Shown: positions 14,989-24,422 of the stretch, one piece after another
Layout: each line of letters starts with the position of its first letter
Numbering within the stretch: position 1 is the stretch's first letter
Assembly: GCA_017403065.1 (NCBI GenBank)
Contig: JAFQOT010000012.1
Span: forward strand, 62,001 to 126,000
DNA: 64,000 nucleotides
From: Clostridia bacterium
GTDB taxonomy: Bacteria > Bacillota > Clostridia > Oscillospirales > Acutalibacteraceae
Direction of reading: 5' to 3'
Made by a program: the position numbers and the translations under genes
Notes under the pieces: model-generated
Database searches by the model: none
What the model was told of the DNA's origin: nothing
Seen by the model: only the letters and a program-made list of their open reading frames with translations

Positions 14989-16362
14989 ATGAATGATGAA
15001 AAATTGATTTATAATCTTGACGGGGGCAGACTCCCCTACTCTGTAGAGGCAGAGCAGGCAGTTTTAGGCTCTATTTTAATAGACCCTAAGTGTCTTAATG
15101 AAATTGCAGTTCAAATGAAGCCTGAGTATTTTTATATTCCTCAGCACAAAGAAATTTACACTGTAATGGCATCTATGTACGAGTTGAGTCAGGTTATAGA
15201 CTTTGTTTCCCTTTTAGAAAAGCTTAAAAGGGATGGTGTTTATGACGAAGCAGGCGGAAAAGCATATTTAACACAGTTGGTACAGACTGTACCGTCGGCA
15301 GCAAACGTGCTTACCTATGTTTCAATCATCCGCGAGCGTTACTACGCCCGTTCCTTAATGACCGCCGCTCAGGACATTATTAAGGATGTTAACGAAAACG
15401 CCGTAGATTCCGGCCGACTTTTAGACTCGGCTGAGCAGAAAATTTATGAAATCCGCCAAGGCAGAGAAATAAGCGGTCTTACCCATATTAAATCTGTAAT
15501 CGAAAACGAAACCTATCAGCGTCTTTCAAAAATGGCTGACCCTGAAACCCGTAGGGATTATATCGGTATTCCTTGCGGAATAAGCGCTCTCGACAAAATG
15601 ATTACAGGTCTTAATAAGTCAGACCTTATTATTTTAGGCGCGCGACCTGGTATGGGTAAAACCTCCTTTGCCCTTAATATTGCTCGCAACGTAGCTGTAT
15701 CAACAGGCAGAACAGTTTGCTTTTTCTCCTTAGAAATGTCCCGTGACCAATTAGCTCAGCGTATGCTTTCAAGCGAAGCTGGAATAAAGAGCGAAAAGCT
15801 ACGTACAGGCGAGCTTTCAGAGGACGAGTGGACAAGATTAGCTCAAGCAGGAGAAAATCTTTCAAAAGCTAATATTTATTTTGATGAAACCTCTACCATT
15901 ACCGTTCCTGAAATAAAGGCAAAGCTTCGCCGAATGAAGCCTGCGCCCGACCTTGTAATAATCGACTATCTCGGTCTTATGAAATCAGCCCGTAATATTG
16001 ATAACCGAGTTCAAGAGGTTTCAGAAATTACACGTAACCTTAAGATTATGGCAAAGGAATTAAAAATACCTGTTATTGCCTGCGCGCAGCTTTCCCGTGG
16101 CACTGAAGCTAAGGGTAAATCCCATAAGCCTGCCCTTTCAGACCTGAGAGATTCCGGCTCTATAGAACAGGATGCAGACATAGTTTTATTCCTCTACCGC
16201 GATACTTATTACGATAACGAAAAAAATGACACCGAGGATAAGGCAGACCCCAATAAAGCTGAATGTATTGTTGCTAAAAACCGACACGGTGAAATCGGCA
16301 CAGTCGACTTGTATTGGGACGGTCAATTTACAAGATTTACCTCGATAGAAGTGTTCAGATAA
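14989..16362 (+). CDS. dnaB: Replicative DNA helicase DnaB
   Basis: 457 aa. N-terminal DnaB domain (PYSVEAEQAVLGSILIDPKC) binding primase, then a RecA-like hexameric helicase: Walker A GARPGMGKTSFALN, Walker B LVIIDYLGLM, Gln/Arg motifs ACAQLSRGTE and SGSIEQDADIVLFLYR. ATG 14989 is preferred; an in-frame TTG at 14965 adds eight residues and has no better ribosome-binding site (only GGTG ~6 bases before the ATG). It overlaps tilS by one base (TAATG). L9-DnaB adjacency is common in Firmicutes. Confidence 0.96.
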   Translation: MNDEKLIYNLDGGRLPYSVEAEQAVLGSILIDPKCLNEIAVQMKPEYFYIPQHKEIYTVMASMYELSQVIDFVSLLEKLKRDGVYDEAGGKAYLTQLVQTVPSAANVLTYVSIIRERYYARSLMTAAQDIIKDVNENAVDSGRLLDSAEQKIYEIRQGREISGLTHIKSVIENETYQRLSKMADPETRRDYIGIPCGISALDKMITGLNKSDLIILGARPGMGKTSFALNIARNVAVSTGRTVCFFSLEMSRDQLAQRMLSSEAGIKSEKLRTGELSEDEWTRLAQAGENLSKANIYFDETSTITVPEIKAKLRRMKPAPDLVIIDYLGLMKSARNIDNRVQEVSEITRNLKIMAKELKIPVIACAQLSRGTEAKGKSHKPALSDLRDSGSIEQDADIVLFLYRDTYYDNEKNDTEDKADPNKAECIVAKNRHGEIGTVDLYWDGQFTRFTSIEVFR

Positions 16363-17687
16363 TGGAAAATAAAATTTTAAAGGCTTTTAAAGACTTTTCC
16401 CTTTTAGACGGTATAAAATCCCCTACTGTCACAGTTGCCTTATCGGGCGGAGCTGACTCTATGTCCCTTTTGTATGCTCTCGTATCCTTAAAGGATAAAT
16501 TAGGCATCACCGTAGAGGCGGCTCATTTCAATCACCTGATACGTGGTGAAGAAGCCTACCGTGACCAGCATTTTTGCGAGGATATATGCAAAAAATTAGG
16601 TATTAAGCTTTATGTTAAAGAGGCAGATGTTCCCCTCTTTGCAAAACAAAACAATTTAAGTGAGGAAACAGCCGCAAGAATACTCAGATACCAATTTTTT
16701 GAAAGCATAAACAAGGGATTTGTCGCCACTGCCCACAATGCAGACGATAATTTAGAAACTGTAATTTTTAATTTAGCAAGAGGAAGCTCTATTGACGGGC
16801 TTTGCGGTATTCCTGTTAAAAGGGATATTTATATCCGTCCTTTAATACTTTGCGCAAGAAGTGAAATTGAAAAATATTGCCAAAACAACAATATCCCCTT
16901 TGTTACCGACAGTACAAATCTAAGCGACGATTACACCCGTAACAAAATACGGCATAATATTCTGCCTGTTTTAAGGGAAATCAATCCAAGAGTTGAAAAT
17001 ACCGTTTTAAAAACTGCATTTTCACTAAAAAACGATGGGGAATTTCTAAACCTTAAAGCAGAAGAGTTTGTAAAGGAAAATTCCTTTGAAAACAAGCTAA
17101 GGCTTGACGGATTTTCTAAGCTTCATAAAGCTCTGAAAACAAGGGTTATTAAGCTTTTTTACGAAAATGTCACCCAAAAAGGCTTGCTCGAAAATATTCA
17201 TATCAATTCGGTTTTAGATATTACCGAAAAATCAGGAAAAATAAGTCTTCCTGATAAATGGACCGCATCAAGCGATAAATTATATCTTAAATTATTGAAA
17301 GAATCAGCCACAACCCCTGATTTAACCCAATATTCTATAGATTTTACCGAAAGCGATGACAATTTTTTATCTAAAGAGGAAAAAATTAATAATTTGTTAT
17401 TAAATAATTGTTTAGATTGTGATAAAATTGTAGGAAAATGGAAAGTAAGAACACGCCAGTCAGGAGATAGCATAAGGCTTAATAATCGTGGCTGTACAAA
17501 ATCTCTTACAAAGCTTTACAGCGAATGTAAAATCCCTTTAGAAAAGAGAGATATTTTACCCATTATTGCAGACAATAAGGGTGTTATATGGATTTACGGC
17601 ATAGGTGTTGCCCAACGCTGCGCCGTAACAAAAAAGACAAAGCATATTTTAAAAATAAATGCCAAAGAAATTCAGTCTAATTTATAG
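16362..17687 (+). CDS. tilS: tRNA(Ile)-lysidine synthase
   Basis: 441 aa. N-type ATP pyrophosphatase loop ALSGGADSMSLLYAL (residues ~24-38), then AHFNHLIRGEEAYRD and ATAHNADDNLETVIFNLARG, all TilS signatures; the C-terminal TilS_C domain has KWKVRTRQSGDSIRLNNRGC followed by KSLTKLYSE. It adds lysine to C34 of the CAU-anticodon tRNA-Ile so that AUA is read as Ile. Start at the ATG overlapping the dnaB stop; the upstream 16 codons in frame belong to dnaB sequence. A core essential gene. Confidence 0.93.
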   Translation: MENKILKAFKDFSLLDGIKSPTVTVALSGGADSMSLLYALVSLKDKLGITVEAAHFNHLIRGEEAYRDQHFCEDICKKLGIKLYVKEADVPLFAKQNNLSEETAARILRYQFFESINKGFVATAHNADDNLETVIFNLARGSSIDGLCGIPVKRDIYIRPLILCARSEIEKYCQNNNIPFVTDSTNLSDDYTRNKIRHNILPVLREINPRVENTVLKTAFSLKNDGEFLNLKAEEFVKENSFENKLRLDGFSKLHKALKTRVIKLFYENVTQKGLLENIHINSVLDITEKSGKISLPDKWTASSDKLYLKLLKESATTPDLTQYSIDFTESDDNFLSKEEKINNLLLNNCLDCDKIVGKWKVRTRQSGDSIRLNNRGCTKSLTKLYSECKIPLEKRDILPIIADNKGVIWIYGIGVAQRCAVTKKTKHILKINAKEIQSNL

Positions 17688-17723
17688 GCATTTATTCCCT
17701 TTGCTTATGAAAGGAGCAAGCAA

Positions 17724-19565
17724 GTGAAGAAAAACTTAAAAAATGTACTTTTGTACATTGGCATACCGATAGTATTTATTGTCTCTATTCTTTCGGTTTC
17801 AAAGCTTACAAAAAACACCGCAGAAATGAAATATTCTGAAATTGTATCAATGGTTAAAGCCAACGAAATTTCAGAATTTTCACTAAACTTATATAACGGT
17901 GAATTAACCTATACCAAGCGTGAGGACGGTAAAAAATACCGTTACACTGTAGCCGACCCAGGTATTTTTTATAATGACGTAAATGAAAGCGTTATGAAAA
18001 TTAACGAGGAAAACAAGGGCACCAATAAGGATATTGATTATAACTATATCCGTGGCGGTGAGGGCGCTTGGATTATGAACCTTCTTCCAACCGTTTTAAC
18101 TGTGGGACTTCTTGTGGTGTTCTGGATTTTCTTTATGAGAAAAATGAATACCTCTATGGGCGCAGATAAAACTATGGGCTTCGGTAAAGCCAAGGTCAAA
18201 AAGGAAGACGGAAGAAAAAAGACCACCTTTGCTGATGTTGCAGGGGCTGACGAAGAAAAAGAAGAAATGGAGGAAATCGTAGATTTCCTTAAGGACCCTA
18301 AAAAATTTAATGATTTAGGCGCAAGAATACCAAAGGGCGTGCTTTTGGTGGGCCCTCCGGGTACAGGTAAAACCTTGCTGGCTCGCGCCGTTGCAGGTGA
18401 AGCGGGTGTCCCCTTCTTTTCAATTTCCGGCTCTGACTTTGTTGAGATGTTTGTAGGTGTGGGCGCTTCCCGTGTACGTGATTTATTCGGCGAGGCCAAG
18501 AAAAATGCCCCCTCAATTATATTCATAGACGAAATCGATGCTGTAGGACGTCAACGCGGCGCAGGACTTGGTGGCGGTCACGATGAGCGTGAACAAACCC
18601 TTAACCAATTACTCGTTGAGATGGACGGTTTTGGTGCTAACGAGGGTGTTATTGTTATGGCAGCCACAAACCGACCTGATATACTTGATAAAGCACTTTT
18701 ACGCCCAGGCAGATTTGACAGGCAAATTACAGTAAACTATCCTGACGTTAAGGGCAGAGAGGAAATTTTAAAGGTACACTCCCGTGGTAAGCCTTTAGGA
18801 CCTGACATTAACCTTGCTACTATCGCAAAATCCACCTCAGGCTTTACAGGTGCAGACCTTGAAAACCTTCTTAACGAGGCTGCCTTGTTGGCAGTACGCC
18901 ACGGCAAAAAGGCTATCACTCAGGAAGAAGTTGAAGAGGCAACCATCAAGGTTGTTATGGGGGCAGAAAAGAAATCTCACGTTGTTACCGATAAGGATAA
19001 AATGGTTACCTCTTACCACGAGGCAGGCCACGCTATCGTATCCTACTTCTTACCTACTCAGGACCCTGTTCATCAAATTTCTATTATACGTCGCGGTATG
19101 GCAGCAGGCTATACAATGTATCTTCCTACTGAGGAGAAAGGTCACACCTCTAAAAAGCAGATGCTTGAGCAAATCTGCTCACTTTTAGGCGGCCGTGCAG
19201 CCGAACAACTGACACAGGATGATATATGTACAGGCGCTTCTAACGATATTGAACGGGCAACCGATTTGGCGCGCAAAATGATTACAAAATTTGGTATGAG
19301 CGACCGTTTAGGACTTGTTACCTACGGCAATGATAATAACGAGGTTTTCTTGGGCAGAGATTTTTCCTCTACTCCTAACTATTCAGAAAAAACCTCCGCA
19401 GTTATTGATGAAGAAATTGAAAACATCGTAATGACTCAATACCAAAAGGCTTTAGAGCTTTTAACAAGCGCAATGCCAAAGCTTCATAAAGTGGCTCAAA
19501 TTCTTTTCGAAAGAGAAAAAATTTCAGGCGACGAATTCCGTTTGATAATGGAAACTAACGAGTAA
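17724..19565 (+). CDS. ftsH: ATP-dependent zinc metalloprotease FtsH
   Basis: 613 aa. Two N-terminal membrane helices (~7-26 and ~110-135) enclose an extracytoplasmic loop; AAA domain with Walker [12 protein letters not shown], Walker [12 protein letters not shown], pore motif MFVGVG and SRH; then the M41 protease with HEAGH. It degrades membrane and regulatory proteins. AAGGAG lies ~9 bases before the start. tilS-ftsH adjacency (often with hpt between) is standard in Firmicutes; hpt is missing here. Confidence 0.96.
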   Translation: MKKNLKNVLLYIGIPIVFIVSILSVSKLTKNTAEMKYSEIVSMVKANEISEFSLNLYNGELTYTKREDGKKYRYTVADPGIFYNDVNESVMKINEENKGTNKDIDYNYIRGGEGAWIMNLLPTVLTVGLLVVFWIFFMRKMNTSMGADKTMGFGKAKVKKEDGRKKTTFADVAGADEEKEEMEEIVDFLKDPKKFNDLGARIPKGVLLVGPPGTGKTLLARAVAGEAGVPFFSISGSDFVEMFVGVGASRVRDLFGEAKKNAPSIIFIDEIDAVGRQRGAGLGGGHDEREQTLNQLLVEMDGFGANEGVIVMAATNRPDILDKALLRPGRFDRQITVNYPDVKGREEILKVHSRGKPLGPDINLATIAKSTSGFTGADLENLLNEAALLAVRHGKKAITQEEVEEATIKVVMGAEKKSHVVTDKDKMVTSYHEAGHAIVSYFLPTQDPVHQISIIRRGMAAGYTMYLPTEEKGHTSKKQMLEQICSLLGGRAAEQLTQDDICTGASNDIERATDLARKMITKFGMSDRLGLVTYGNDNNEVFLGRDFSSTPNYSEKTSAVIDEEIENIVMTQYQKALELLTSAMPKLHKVAQILFEREKISGDEFRLIMETNE

Positions 19566-19589
19566 GCTGCCGTATGAATTTAAAATAAA

Positions 19590-19688
19590 AAACGAGGGAT
19601 ACACTGCGAAGCAATATCTCTCGCTATCGAATGAATATAACTGAGGCGCACTTCCTTACGGAGTGCGCCTCGATTTTGGGATTTTTTT
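19590..19688 (+). terminator. Terminator region after ftsH
   Basis: A first hairpin CGAGGGATA / TATCTCTCG (~19592-19621) is followed by the main stem GAGGCGCACT-TCC / GGA-GTGCGCCTC (19643-19671) and a T-rich tail GATTTTGGGATTTTTTT. Confidence 0.75.
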
Positions 19689-19699
19689 ATCGCTATGGA

Positions 19700-19819
19700 T
19701 TAGCAGCAACCACAGTTGTTATCGCAGCCGTTATTGTTATTGCCACAGCCACCGCAGCAGAAGAGGATTAATATAAGGATAATAATCCAAGTACAGTTGT
19801 TTCCACCAAAGTTACACAT
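19700..19819 (-). CDS. 39-residue Cys/Gly/Asn-rich small membrane peptide
   Basis: Sequence MCNFGGNNCTWIIILILILF (half) then CCGGCGNNNNGCDNNCGCC. One short hydrophobic stretch (WIIILILILF, ~11-20) and 9 cysteines in total, seven of them in the C-terminal 19 residues. AAAAAGGAGG lies 9 bases before ATG 19819, a near-perfect ribosome-binding site, which is the main argument that it is translated. Similar tiny Cys/Gly-rich proteins occur in Clostridia, some tied to spores; no function is established here. Rest of gap 19820-20024: nothing recognised. Confidence 0.65.
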   Translation of the reverse strand: MCNFGGNNCTWIIILILILFCCGGCGNNNNGCDNNCGCC

Positions 19820-20024
19820 TTAAGAAAACCTCCTTTTTTGTTTTCATCACATACTATGTAAAAAGAGGGTTTGGTGTTACAACTAAGGGCTAATATTTTT
19901 AAACGCTATTCGTTTTACATAGCTTTATTTAAAGAGCTTAACAAAATCGCATCGCAAAACAATATATCTTTAACCCTTTAGTTTTGAAGTGACGTAGATA
20001 TATATTAGATAATCTTTAAAAGAA

Positions 20025-20062
20025 AAACTGCCCGACATTCATAAAAGAAGTCGAGCAGTTTA
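20025..20062 (-). terminator. Terminator of the acs-vor-ilvE operon
   Basis: Minus strand AAACTGCTCGAC / GTCGGGCAGTTT (20061-20050, 20036-20025; one G-T or mismatch) followed by TTCTTTTAAAG. Confidence 0.75.
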
Positions 20063-20070
20063 ATTTTTAA

Positions 20071-21135
20071 TTATTTAATTTCATAGGTCCAACCGAAGCT
20101 ATCCTCTATATTGCCCCATTGAATACCAGTTAAAGTATCATAAAGCATTTGAGTAGTCTGTCCGATTTCACCCTTATTGATAGTATATTTTTTATCCTTA
20201 TAGCAAAGCTCGCCTATAGGTGAAATAACTGCCGCAGTACCGCAGCCCCACGCCTCTTTCAAGGTGCCGTTTTCTAAAGCTTCACCTAATTCATCAATGC
20301 TTAAAAGACGCTCGCTAACCTTGTAGCCCTTGGATTTAAGAACCTCTATACAAGATTTACGTGTAATACCTGGAAGAATAGAACCACTGAGCATAGGTGT
20401 TACGATTTCGTCGCCTATTTTGAACATAACGTTCATAGCGCCAACCTCTTCCACATACTTTCTTTCAACACCATCAAGCCAAAGCACCTGAGAATATCCC
20501 TTTAGCTCAGCGCGCTGACCTGCGCGGTTTGAAGCAGCATAGTTGCCGCCGCATTTCGCATAACCTGTACCACCGCGGACTGCGCGTACATCCTCGTCCT
20601 CTATCATAATCTTAACAGGGTTTATACCCTCTTTATAATAGCTTCCTACAGGAGAAGCAATTATAACATAAGTAGCATTATGAACTGCGTGCACACCTAA
20701 TGTTTCGTCGTTTCCGAACATATAAGGGCGTAAATAAAGGGATGTTCCCTCTGCAGCAGGGGTCCAGTCCTGCTCTAAGGCTACAAAGGTTTCAAGTATT
20801 TCAAGAGCCATATCCTCAGGTATCTGAGGAAGACATAGCCTTTCAGCAGAATTATTCATTCTGCGGATATTTTCCATTGGTCTGAAAAGCTGTACTTTTC
20901 CGTCTTTGCGGCGGTATGCCTTTAAGCCCTCGAAAATTTCAGAGCCGTAATGTAAAACAGTAGAAGCAGGATGAATAGACAGGTTGCCAAAGGGTACTAT
21001 ACGGGCATTATACCAACCCTTATCGCAGTTCCAGTCCATAACAAACATATGATCTGTGAATATTTTACCGAATCCTAAGGTAGAGCTGTCAGGCTTTTCC
21101 TTTAAAACGGCTGCTTTTGTAATTTTAATCTCCAT
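20071..21135 (-). CDS. ilvE: Branched-chain amino acid aminotransferase
   Basis: 354 aa, fold-type IV PLP enzyme of the ~350-residue IlvE type. Conserved GSEIFEGLKAYRRKDGKVQL at ~65-84, YLRPYMFGND, the PLP lysine region GTGYAKCGGNYAAS, and EEVGAMNVMF. It exchanges amino groups between Glu and the 2-oxo acids of Val, Ile and Leu. GAGGT precedes the ATG by 8 bases. As last gene of an operon under a Val-type T-box and directly after a 2-oxoacid:ferredoxin oxidoreductase, it most likely finishes valine/isoleucine synthesis by aminating the 2-oxo acid. Confidence 0.93.
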   Translation of the reverse strand: MEIKITKAAVLKEKPDSSTLGFGKIFTDHMFVMDWNCDKGWYNARIVPFGNLSIHPASTVLHYGSEIFEGLKAYRRKDGKVQLFRPMENIRRMNNSAERLCLPQIPEDMALEILETFVALEQDWTPAAEGTSLYLRPYMFGNDETLGVHAVHNATYVIIASPVGSYYKEGINPVKIMIEDEDVRAVRGGTGYAKCGGNYAASNRAGQRAELKGYSQVLWLDGVERKYVEEVGAMNVMFKIGDEIVTPMLSGSILPGITRKSCIEVLKSKGYKVSERLLSIDELGEALENGTLKEAWGCGTAAVISPIGELCYKDKKYTINKGEIGQTTQMLYDTLTGIQWGNIEDSFGWTYEIK

Positions 21136-21146
21136 ATCTTTTACCT

Positions 21147-21680
21147 CTAATTTTCTTTGCCGATATTAAGCGCTTTCAGGTTGAAATCAAGCATATCAGC
21201 GTGACGAGCAGAGATAACCTTGCTCAAAGCCTTATTAACACCGTTCATATTAAACTGGTTCATTTCTGCTAAAATCTTGCCTACGATAATCATATTTGCC
21301 AAGGTTGGCATACCGTTTTCGTTAGCAAGCCTTGTTGCAGGAATGTAATGAACAGTAACATCAGTACGGTTTACCTTTCTTTCGATGAGGGTAGAATCTA
21401 CAAAAATAGTACCGCCCTTAACCACAGAAGCCTCGTACTTATCTAAAGACGGCAAATTCATAGCCACTAAAACATCAGGCTTAGAAACTATTGGCGAGCC
21501 AACAGGTGTGTCGCTTATAATAACCGAGCAGCTTGCTGTACCGCCACGCATTTCGGGACCGTAAGAGGGCAACCAGCTTACCTGTTTGTCTTCAATAAGG
21601 CCCTTGTATGCTAAAAATTTACCTGAAAATAATATACCCTGACCACCAAAGCCGGCGAATAAAAATTGTGTTGTAGCCAT
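21147..21680 (-). CDS. vorC: 2-oxoacid:ferredoxin oxidoreductase, gamma subunit
   Basis: 177 aa. Pyruvate/ketoisovalerate oxidoreductase catalytic gamma domain: starts [20 protein letters not shown] (FGGQGI motif), with [20 protein letters not shown] (substrate/CoA-binding region). Overlaps the beta subunit gene by one base. Part of a four-subunit enzyme interconverting acyl-CoA + CO2 + reduced ferredoxin with 2-oxo acid + CoA. The letter used for the subunit symbol varies between genomes. Confidence 0.88.
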   Translation of the reverse strand: MATTQFLFAGFGGQGILFSGKFLAYKGLIEDKQVSWLPSYGPEMRGGTASCSVIISDTPVGSPIVSKPDVLVAMNLPSLDKYEASVVKGGTIFVDSTLIERKVNRTDVTVHYIPATRLANENGMPTLANMIIVGKILAEMNQFNMNGVNKALSKVISARHADMLDFNLKALNIGKEN

Positions 21681-22432
21681 TATTTATTCTCCTCCTTTGC
21701 TGTTCTGTCCTTGTAAACGCCTAAAGGATAATAAGGAATCATTTTTTCATCTATCCACTCAAGCGCTTTTTTAGGAGTAAGTCCCCAGTTTGTAGGGCAG
21801 CTTGAGATAACCTCAACCAAAGAAAAGCCCTTGCCTTCTACTTGGTTTTGGAAAGCTTTTTTAATAGCTTTTTTAGCAGCCTTAACGTTCTTTACGTTGT
21901 TTACTGCTACACGCTCTAAATATTCAGGACCGTCAAGCTGTGACAGCATTTCGCAAACCTTAACAGGATAACCGCAAAGATTTACATCACGTCCGTAAGG
22001 TGAGGTTTGTGTAACCTGACCAGGCAGAGAGGTGGGTGCCATTTGTCCGCCTGTCATACCGTAAATTGCATTGTTAATAAAGATAATGGTTATATTTTCA
22101 TTTCTCGCTGCTGAATGTACTGTTTCAGCCATACCGATAGAAGCCAAATCACCATCACCCTGATATGTAAATACTATTGAGTCAGGTTGGGCGCGTTTAA
22201 CGCCTGTAGCTACTGCAGGAGCGCGGCCGTGGGCTGCCTCAATCATATCACAGTTAAAATAATCATAGCACATTACCGAGCAACCAACAGGAGCAACGCC
22301 TATTGTCTTACCCTCTATTCCCAACTCATCAATAACCTCTGCTACCAAGCGATGAACAATACCGTGGGTACAGCCTGGGCAGTAATGCATTGGCACATCA
22401 GTAAGTGCGTGAGGTTTATCAAAAACTACCAT
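21680..22432 (-). CDS. vorA: 2-oxoacid:ferredoxin oxidoreductase, beta subunit (TPP-binding)
   Basis: 250 aa. HYCPGCTHGIVHRL and APVGCSVMC carry the [4Fe-4S] ligands; YQGDGDLASIGMAE (GDG), then FINNAIYGMTGGQMAPTSLP is the thiamine diphosphate/Mg site. Beta subunit of the VOR/KOR class. It overlaps both flanking subunit genes by one base, indicating translational coupling. Substrate preference (2-ketoisovalerate-like) is inferred from the neighbouring ilvE and the T-box rather than from residues. Confidence 0.9.
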   Translation of the reverse strand: MVVFDKPHALTDVPMHYCPGCTHGIVHRLVAEVIDELGIEGKTIGVAPVGCSVMCYDYFNCDMIEAAHGRAPAVATGVKRAQPDSIVFTYQGDGDLASIGMAETVHSAARNENITIIFINNAIYGMTGGQMAPTSLPGQVTQTSPYGRDVNLCGYPVKVCEMLSQLDGPEYLERVAVNNVKNVKAAKKAIKKAFQNQVEGKGFSLVEVISSCPTNWGLTPKKALEWIDEKMIPYYPLGVYKDRTAKEENK

Positions 22433-23496
22433 TATAAAGCACCTCCGTTATTAGCCTTAACAATAGCTTCAAGCACCTGTTCAGGTGACGGTATCATACC
22501 GCCTACACGGTTACATAAGGTTACAGGAACCTTACACTCTGAAGCTAACTTAATATCATCAATCATTTGACCCATTGAAAGCTCAACCGAAATAATTTCC
22601 TTAACCTGAGCCGCAGCCTTTTTGAATGGAGCTGATGGGAATGGCCAAAGGGTAATAGGACGGATAAGACCTACCTTTATACCCTGCTTTCTTGCCTCGT
22701 TAATAGCATTTTTAGCAACACGCGCCGCAATACCAAAGGCACAAACGCAGATTTCGGCATCCTCCATCATATATTCCTCATACATAGCCTCATTTTCTTC
22801 GATAGCCTTATATTTTTCAAAGCGTTCAAAGTTTATTTGCTCTAATTTTTCAGGCGAAAGGAATAGGGAATTTACAATATTATGCTCTCTTTCCATCTTG
22901 GTTCCTGTTGTAGCCCAAGGCTTTTCAGGGGCAGGAGCTATATCATAATCTAAAGATACAGGCTCCATCATCTGACCCATTGTACCGTCAGCCAAAATCA
23001 TAGATGTCATACGGTATTTATCTGCAAGCTCAAAGCCCTTAACGGTAAGGTCAGCCATTTCCTGAACAGAGGCTGGGGCTAAAACTATCATATGAAAGTC
23101 GCCGTGTCCGCCGCCCTTTGTAGCCTGATAATAGTCAGACTGAGAAGGTTGAATACCTCCAAGTCCAGGACCGCCGCGCTGTACGTTTACAATAAGAGAC
23201 GGGAGGTCAGCGCCTGCAAGATACGAAAGACCCTCACTCTTTAAGGATACGCCCGGACTTGATGAAGAGGTCATAACTCTGTGACCTGTAGAAGCTACAC
23301 CGTAAACCATATTTATTGCGGCGATTTCACTTTCTGCCTGTAAAAATACTCCGCCGATTTTTGGCATTCTTTTTGCCATATAAGCGGCAATTTCTGTTTG
23401 TGGGGTTATAGGATAACCGAAATAATGCATACAGCCTGCCTTAATTGCAGCCTCAGCAATGGCTTCGTTACCTTTCATTAAAACCTTATCTGCCAT
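22432..23496 (-). CDS. vorB: 2-oxoacid:ferredoxin oxidoreductase, alpha subunit VorB
   Basis: 354 aa. Starts KVLMKGNEAIAEAAIKAGCM, followed by HYFGYPITPQTEIAAYM, ...LQAESEIAAINMVYG (the Glu that activates TPP), and TSSSSPGVSLKSEGLSYLAG. Typical of the stand-alone alpha subunit usually called 3-methyl-2-oxobutanoate (2-ketoisovalerate) ferredoxin oxidoreductase subunit VorB. AGGTAGTG-like site upstream. It sits 32 bp after the ferredoxin subunit gene. Confidence 0.9.
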   Translation of the reverse strand: MADKVLMKGNEAIAEAAIKAGCMHYFGYPITPQTEIAAYMAKRMPKIGGVFLQAESEIAAINMVYGVASTGHRVMTSSSSPGVSLKSEGLSYLAGADLPSLIVNVQRGGPGLGGIQPSQSDYYQATKGGGHGDFHMIVLAPASVQEMADLTVKGFELADKYRMTSMILADGTMGQMMEPVSLDYDIAPAPEKPWATTGTKMEREHNIVNSLFLSPEKLEQINFERFEKYKAIEENEAMYEEYMMEDAEICVCAFGIAARVAKNAINEARKQGIKVGLIRPITLWPFPSAPFKKAAAQVKEIISVELSMGQMIDDIKLASECKVPVTLCNRVGGMIPSPEQVLEAIVKANNGGAL

Positions 23497-23528
23497 TTTA
23501 ACACTACCTTTCTACATTTTGTCACAAG

Positions 23529-23738
23529 TTATGGCCTTGTAACTTTAATTATACAGTCAGGACACATTGTAGCGCAGAAAGCACAGCCGATGCAGGCTTC
23601 TTCGTTTACTGCCTCTACAGGATGATGACCTTTTTTGTTAATTTTGTCAGCCGCTAATGCAAGTACTCCCTTTGGGCATACGTCAACACAAAGTCCGCAA
23701 CCCTTGCATTTATCGGTCTGGAAGGTTAGCTTTGCCAT
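23529..23738 (-). CDS. vorD: Ferredoxin-like delta subunit (2x[4Fe-4S]) of the 2-oxoacid oxidoreductase
   Basis: 69 aa. Two CxxCxxCxxxC-type clusters: KCKGCGLCVDVCPKG and ACIGCAFCATMCPD. It carries electrons between the catalytic core and soluble ferredoxin. ATG 23738 is chosen because GGAGTG lies 6-7 bases before it; an in-frame GTG nine bases upstream lies inside that site. First of the four Vor genes. Confidence 0.9.
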   Translation of the reverse strand: MAKLTFQTDKCKGCGLCVDVCPKGVLALAADKINKKGHHPVEAVNEEACIGCAFCATMCPDCIIKVTRP

Positions 23739-23757
23739 TTTAAGCACTCCTTTTTTA

Positions 23758-24420
23758 TTAGTTTATTTTTGTCTGAAGCTTAAGGGGTAAAAGATTTTCA
23801 ATTTTACCCTCAAGCTCACTGTAAAGCGATTCATTAACCGAGGTACACTTAACAGGCAGACCCGTAAGCTGTGATACTCGGTTAGCATAATCCACAGAGC
23901 CTATTACATCCTCGGCTGTGGTTTCGGCGCCTAAATTACTGTTATTAACTATTGCGGTGAATTTAATTTTACCCGCCGCTTCAATTTCCCTAAGCACCTC
24001 TATTGTAGATTCTGCATCAGGTGTTAAGGGTCTGAATTTGTTAATAACAAGAAGCATTTCATAATTGTTTTCTTCTACGATTTTTGGCGCTATTCTGCCC
24101 AAAGCCAAAGCTCCTCTGTCATCTCCGCCTACATCAATTACGGCGGTAATCGATGTGTCATCAGTCAGAGAGTACATTTCTTGTGGCATAGCAGGAATAT
24201 CTACGTTTGTTCCCGCATATTCAGAGGCTATTAACTTAATTCCCCTGTTTTTTAATTCTTCCTTGCTGTCTTTTGTGCGGAAATATGGGTTTACAATGTC
24301 TAAATCTGCAATAGCCACATTATCCGTTTGTTGCTTCAGTCGGTAGGCAATATTGAGAGCAACATTGGTTTTTCCGCTTCCGTAATGACCGCAAAGTAAC
24401 GTAATTCTCTTATATTCCAT
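23758..24420 (-). CDS. P-loop ATPase (MinD/ParA/CobQ-like) in the vor operon
   Basis: 220 aa. Walker A LLCGHYGSGKTNVALNIAYR at residues 8-27, switch region ADLDIVNPYFRT, and VIDVGGDDRGALALGRIAP (Walker B-like DVGGDD). It resembles the nucleotide-binding CobQ/CobB/MinD/ParA group but lacks the KGGxGKT signature Lys and the CxxC of Nbp35/ApbC iron-sulfur carriers. It sits 2 bp after the acyl-CoA synthetase and 19 bp before the ferredoxin subunit, so it is co-transcribed and may help assemble or regulate the complex; this role is inference only. Confidence 0.7.
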   Translation of the reverse strand: MEYKRITLLCGHYGSGKTNVALNIAYRLKQQTDNVAIADLDIVNPYFRTKDSKEELKNRGIKLIASEYAGTNVDIPAMPQEMYSLTDDTSITAVIDVGGDDRGALALGRIAPKIVEENNYEMLLVINKFRPLTPDAESTIEVLREIEAAGKIKFTAIVNNSNLGAETTAEDVIGSVDYANRVSQLTGLPVKCTSVNESLYSELEGKIENLLPLKLQTKIN

Positions 24421-24422
24421 AA

